Below are positions 30,729 to 32,408 of a stretch of 32,408 nucleotides of DNA, in pieces (position 1 is the first letter of the stretch; every line of letters begins with the position of its first letter). Source of the stretch: Amycolatopsis thailandensis (lineage in GTDB: Bacteria > Actinomycetota > Actinomycetes > Mycobacteriales > Pseudonocardiaceae). The position numbers and the translations under genes are program-made. Location: assembly GCF_002234405.1 (NCBI RefSeq), contig NZ_NMQT01000137.1, positions 1 to 32,408 of the forward strand, in the 5' to 3' direction. Below the pieces are notes generated by a model. It made no database searches, had not been told where the DNA came from, and was given only the letters and a program-made list of their open reading frames with translations.

Positions 30729-30789
30729 GCGTCTTCCTCCCAGTGAACCGGACGTATCGCCCGGACTCTACCGGCGCGCGGGAGGACGC

Positions 30790-31056
30790 TCAGTCCCGCC
30801 CGAACCGGGACAGATGCACGATCACCGCCGTCGTCACGGTGATCATCCCGGTCAGCAAGAGGGCCGGACTGTTCAGCACCATGCCCAGCAGCATGAGCAG
30901 ACCGGCGATGACGTCGAGAGTCAGGACGACCGCCGACCGGAGGAGCGGGGGCCGTGCGGGCTTGCCGGAACGGAGCCTGGCGGCCAGTGCCGGCTCGGTG
31001 AGCTCGAACCAGCGCTCGATCTTCTCCAGCTCTTGCCGATCGTGATGGCTCAGCAT
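30790..31056 (-). CDS. DUF3040-family membrane protein
   Basis: An 88-residue DUF3040 protein. It begins MLSHHDRQELEKIERWFELTEPALAARL, the family's N-terminal helix, and continues with two membrane helices (LLRSAVVLTLDVIAGLLMLLG and SPALLLTGMITVTTAVIV). The ATG at 31056 has AAGGAG six bases upstream; longer frames lack similarity. Its promoter is GCTTA-N15-GGGTAT, which groups it with the two small stress-type genes further left. The function of DUF3040 is unknown. Confidence 0.87.
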   Translation of the reverse strand: MLSHHDRQELEKIERWFELTEPALAARLRSGKPARPPLLRSAVVLTLDVIAGLLMLLGMVLNSPALLLTGMITVTTAVIVHLSRFGRD

Positions 31057-31098
31057 CGGTTTCTCCTTCGGCGCGCCCCGCCCGTCGACATCCACGGA

Positions 31099-31124
31099 AT
31101 ACCCAGGCGCGAGGTCGGGTAAGC
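31099..31124 (-). promoter_or_regulatory. SigF/SigB-like promoter of the DUF3040 gene
   Basis: On the minus strand GCTTA (31124-31120), 15 bp spacer, GGGTAT (31104-31099). The start would fall near 31092, about 36 nt before the ATG. The spacing equals that of the DUF2795 and DUF6131-type promoters. Confidence 0.6.
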
Positions 31125-31143
31125 ATCGAATTTCGCGGATTTT

Positions 31144-31161
31144 CGTATAACGGCCTATACG
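31144..31161. promoter_or_regulatory. CGTATA-N6-TATACG inverted repeat, possible operator
   Basis: CGTATA (31144-31149) and TATACG (31156-31161) are exact complements with a 6-bp spacer. The repeat lies in the gap between the divergent DUF3040 and methyltransferase genes, in an AT-rich patch unusual for this DNA. It fits a dimeric repressor site and also includes TATAAC, a possible -10. Confidence 0.45.
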
Positions 31162-31312
31162 TCTCGGCGAACGGCACACCCAAGTGGGCCGAATGGTTGC
31201 GCCATTAGTGGTTTAGGCACGGGCAAAGATCGTCAAAGAGTGGCGTGATCGGTAGTTTCTGCGCTTGTGGCCACGGCGGCCGCAAGCTGCTTCATCTGGG
31301 AGGACGCGAGCG

Positions 31313-32374
31313 ATGACCATACCCACCGAACCGATCGGCAGCATTCCCCGTCCGGCCTATCTCATCGAGGCATTCGGTGAGCACGCGGCCGGGCGGCTCG
31401 GCGCCGACGGGCTCGGCGAGGCGCAGGAGAAAGCCCTTGTGGAAACCATCAAGCGGCTGGAGGAGACCGGCTCGCCGGTCATCACCGATGGCGAGCAGGG
31501 CAAACCGAGCTTCGCCACCTATCCCTTGGCAGGCCTCACGTCCCTGGCGCCGGACGGCGTCGTCATCCCCTTCGCGGACGGGCACACCCGGCAGCTTCCG
31601 AAGCTGACCGCCGGTCCTTTCCGCTACCAGACCTACGCTGACACTTATCTGCGCGAGGCCAAGAAGCACGCGGCCAAACCGGTGAAGCAGGCGGTGATCG
31701 CCGCTTCGGCGATCGGGCTCGTCTACCCCGGTGAAGGATTGGCCGGATATGACAAAGAACAGTTCATCGCCGACCTGGTGAATGAAGCGGAAACCGATAT
31801 CCGCCGCAGTCTCGACGCCGGCGCGGACAGTGTTCAGATCGACTTCACCGAAGGCCGGTTGTCGCTGAAACTCGACCCGTCCGGTGGGCTTCTCCAGTCC
31901 TTTGTGGACCTGAACAACGCCGTGCTGGAACGGTTCTCCGAGGAGGAGCGGAAGAAGATCGGCGTGCACACCTGCCCCGGTGGCGACCAGGACTCGGTGC
32001 ACAGCCTCGACGTCGACTACGCCGGGCTCCTGCCGACGTTGTTCCAGCTGAAGGTGGGCAACGTCTACGTCCAGATGGCCAGCGAGGCGGATCCCGAGCG
32101 GGCGCTGCGGGTGATCGCCGAGCACTCCCGCCCGGAGCAGCGGGTCTTCGTCGGCGTGATCGATCCGATCGATCCGCGTGTCGAAACCGCCGAGGAGGTC
32201 CGGGACAGGGTCCTGCGGGCGGCTCAGTTCATCCCGCCGGACCGGCTGGGCACGTGTGACGACTGCGGGTTCTCGCCGTTCGCCGACGATGTCTCGACGT
32301 CGCGGGAGACCGCGTTCGCCAAGATCGCCGCCCGCGTCGAAGGCACCCGGCTCGCCGCCGAAGCCCTCGGCTGA
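31313..32374 (+). CDS. Single-domain cobalamin-independent methionine synthase-like protein
   Basis: A 353-residue protein corresponding to the catalytic C-terminal barrel of MetE, without MetE's N-terminal folate-binding half. Zinc ligands are visible: GVHTCPGG (H219, C221) and LGTCDDCGF (C315 and/or C318). The N-terminus IPTEPIGSIPRP matches the family opening. It should transfer a methyl group to a thiol such as homocysteine, but single-domain members may take it from a donor other than methyl-tetrahydrofolate (methylcobalamin proteins are known donors for archaeal and bacterial core-MetE forms). The ATG at 31313 has GGGAGG nine bases upstream. With ahcY nearby it fits the SAM cycle; the linkage is inference. 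Confidence 0.87.
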   Translation: MTIPTEPIGSIPRPAYLIEAFGEHAAGRLGADGLGEAQEKALVETIKRLEETGSPVITDGEQGKPSFATYPLAGLTSLAPDGVVIPFADGHTRQLPKLTAGPFRYQTYADTYLREAKKHAAKPVKQAVIAASAIGLVYPGEGLAGYDKEQFIADLVNEAETDIRRSLDAGADSVQIDFTEGRLSLKLDPSGGLLQSFVDLNNAVLERFSEEERKKIGVHTCPGGDQDSVHSLDVDYAGLLPTLFQLKVGNVYVQMASEADPERALRVIAEHSRPEQRVFVGVIDPIDPRVETAEEVRDRVLRAAQFIPPDRLGTCDDCGFSPFADDVSTSRETAFAKIAARVEGTRLAAEALG

Positions 32375-32408
32375 GTCACGTGAAGGACTCCTTCCCTCGG
32401 CTGAGCCG
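32364..32408. repeat. 12-bp direct repeat and cut hairpin element at window edge
   Basis: CCCTCGGCTGAG occurs at 32364-32375, across the methyltransferase stop, and at 32394-32405. Between them is GTGAAGGACTCCTT (32380-32393), a variant of the GTGAAGGCC hairpin arm. The matching second arm, if present, lies outside the window. Confidence 0.55.

Overview
The window is high-GC actinobacterial DNA with GTG starts, strong GGAGG ribosome sites and tightly packed genes. Gene content suggests the family Pseudonocardiaceae, most likely Amycolatopsis: a four-gene conservon, a SARP/NB-ARC regulator, a DUF5753-type XRE regulator, DUF3040/DUF2795/DUF6131 small proteins, an actinobacterial Ku and a DinB2-type polymerase. 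Perfect long hairpins of a repeated GTGAAGGCCTCCTT type between genes fit the same genus. The genus is inference; no rRNA gene is present. Nothing looks like a prophage, insertion sequence, CRISPR array or tRNA.

Layout, left to right. 1-361 is non-coding and carries hairpins and a direct repeat. 362-3424 holds a class IV aminotransferase and a membrane-anchored cyclophilin (minus strand), divergent from a metallo-beta-lactamase-fold hydrolase and a small membrane protein (plus strand). 3442-5274 holds a 27-bp perfect hairpin, an 86-residue coiled-coil protein and a YibE/F transporter. 5316-7100 is a divergent pair: a GlxA-type AraC regulator and a DJ-1/PfpI protein resembling isonitrile hydratase. 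7192-10158 is a 988-residue SARP-NB-ARC-TPR regulator. 10347-12919 holds an erythromycin-esterase-like protein and an XRE/DUF5753 regulator, separated by a repeat-rich gap. 12990-16368 holds a CYTH-CHAD protein, a STAS protein lacking the phospho-serine, and a LigD-like phosphoesterase-ligase whose ligase centre has lost its catalytic lysine. 16497-20933 is a TetR gene followed by a heterodimeric ABC exporter.

21206-25112 is a conservon: histidine-kinase-like ATPase, Roadblock, DUF742 and Ras-like GTPase genes. A styrene/indole-monooxygenase-type flavoprotein follows 24 bp behind, in the place where some conservons carry a cytochrome P450. Ku comes next (25231-26085), then a Cys-rich mini-protein and two small stress-type genes (DUF2795 and a 51-residue DUF6131 membrane protein). 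These two genes and the DUF3040 gene at 30790 have promoters of the form GNTTN-N15-GGG(T/A)AT, which resembles the SigF/SigB family.

27513-31056 holds ahcY, dinB2, a YciI-family gene and a DUF3040 gene. The ahcY leader contains a complete S-adenosylhomocysteine riboswitch. Its pseudoknot strand is also one arm of an intrinsic terminator, so an ON switch is readable directly: SAH binding should block termination. The last gene (31313-32374) is a single-domain cobalamin-independent methionine-synthase-like methyltransferase, which puts two SAM-cycle functions within about 5 kb.

The most useful points for follow-up are the riboswitch and its terminator, the conservon with a flavoprotein monooxygenase, the dead LigD ligase centre beside intact phosphoesterase residues, the steric-gate isoleucine in DinB2, the shared stress-type promoters, and the families of near-perfect intergenic hairpins.
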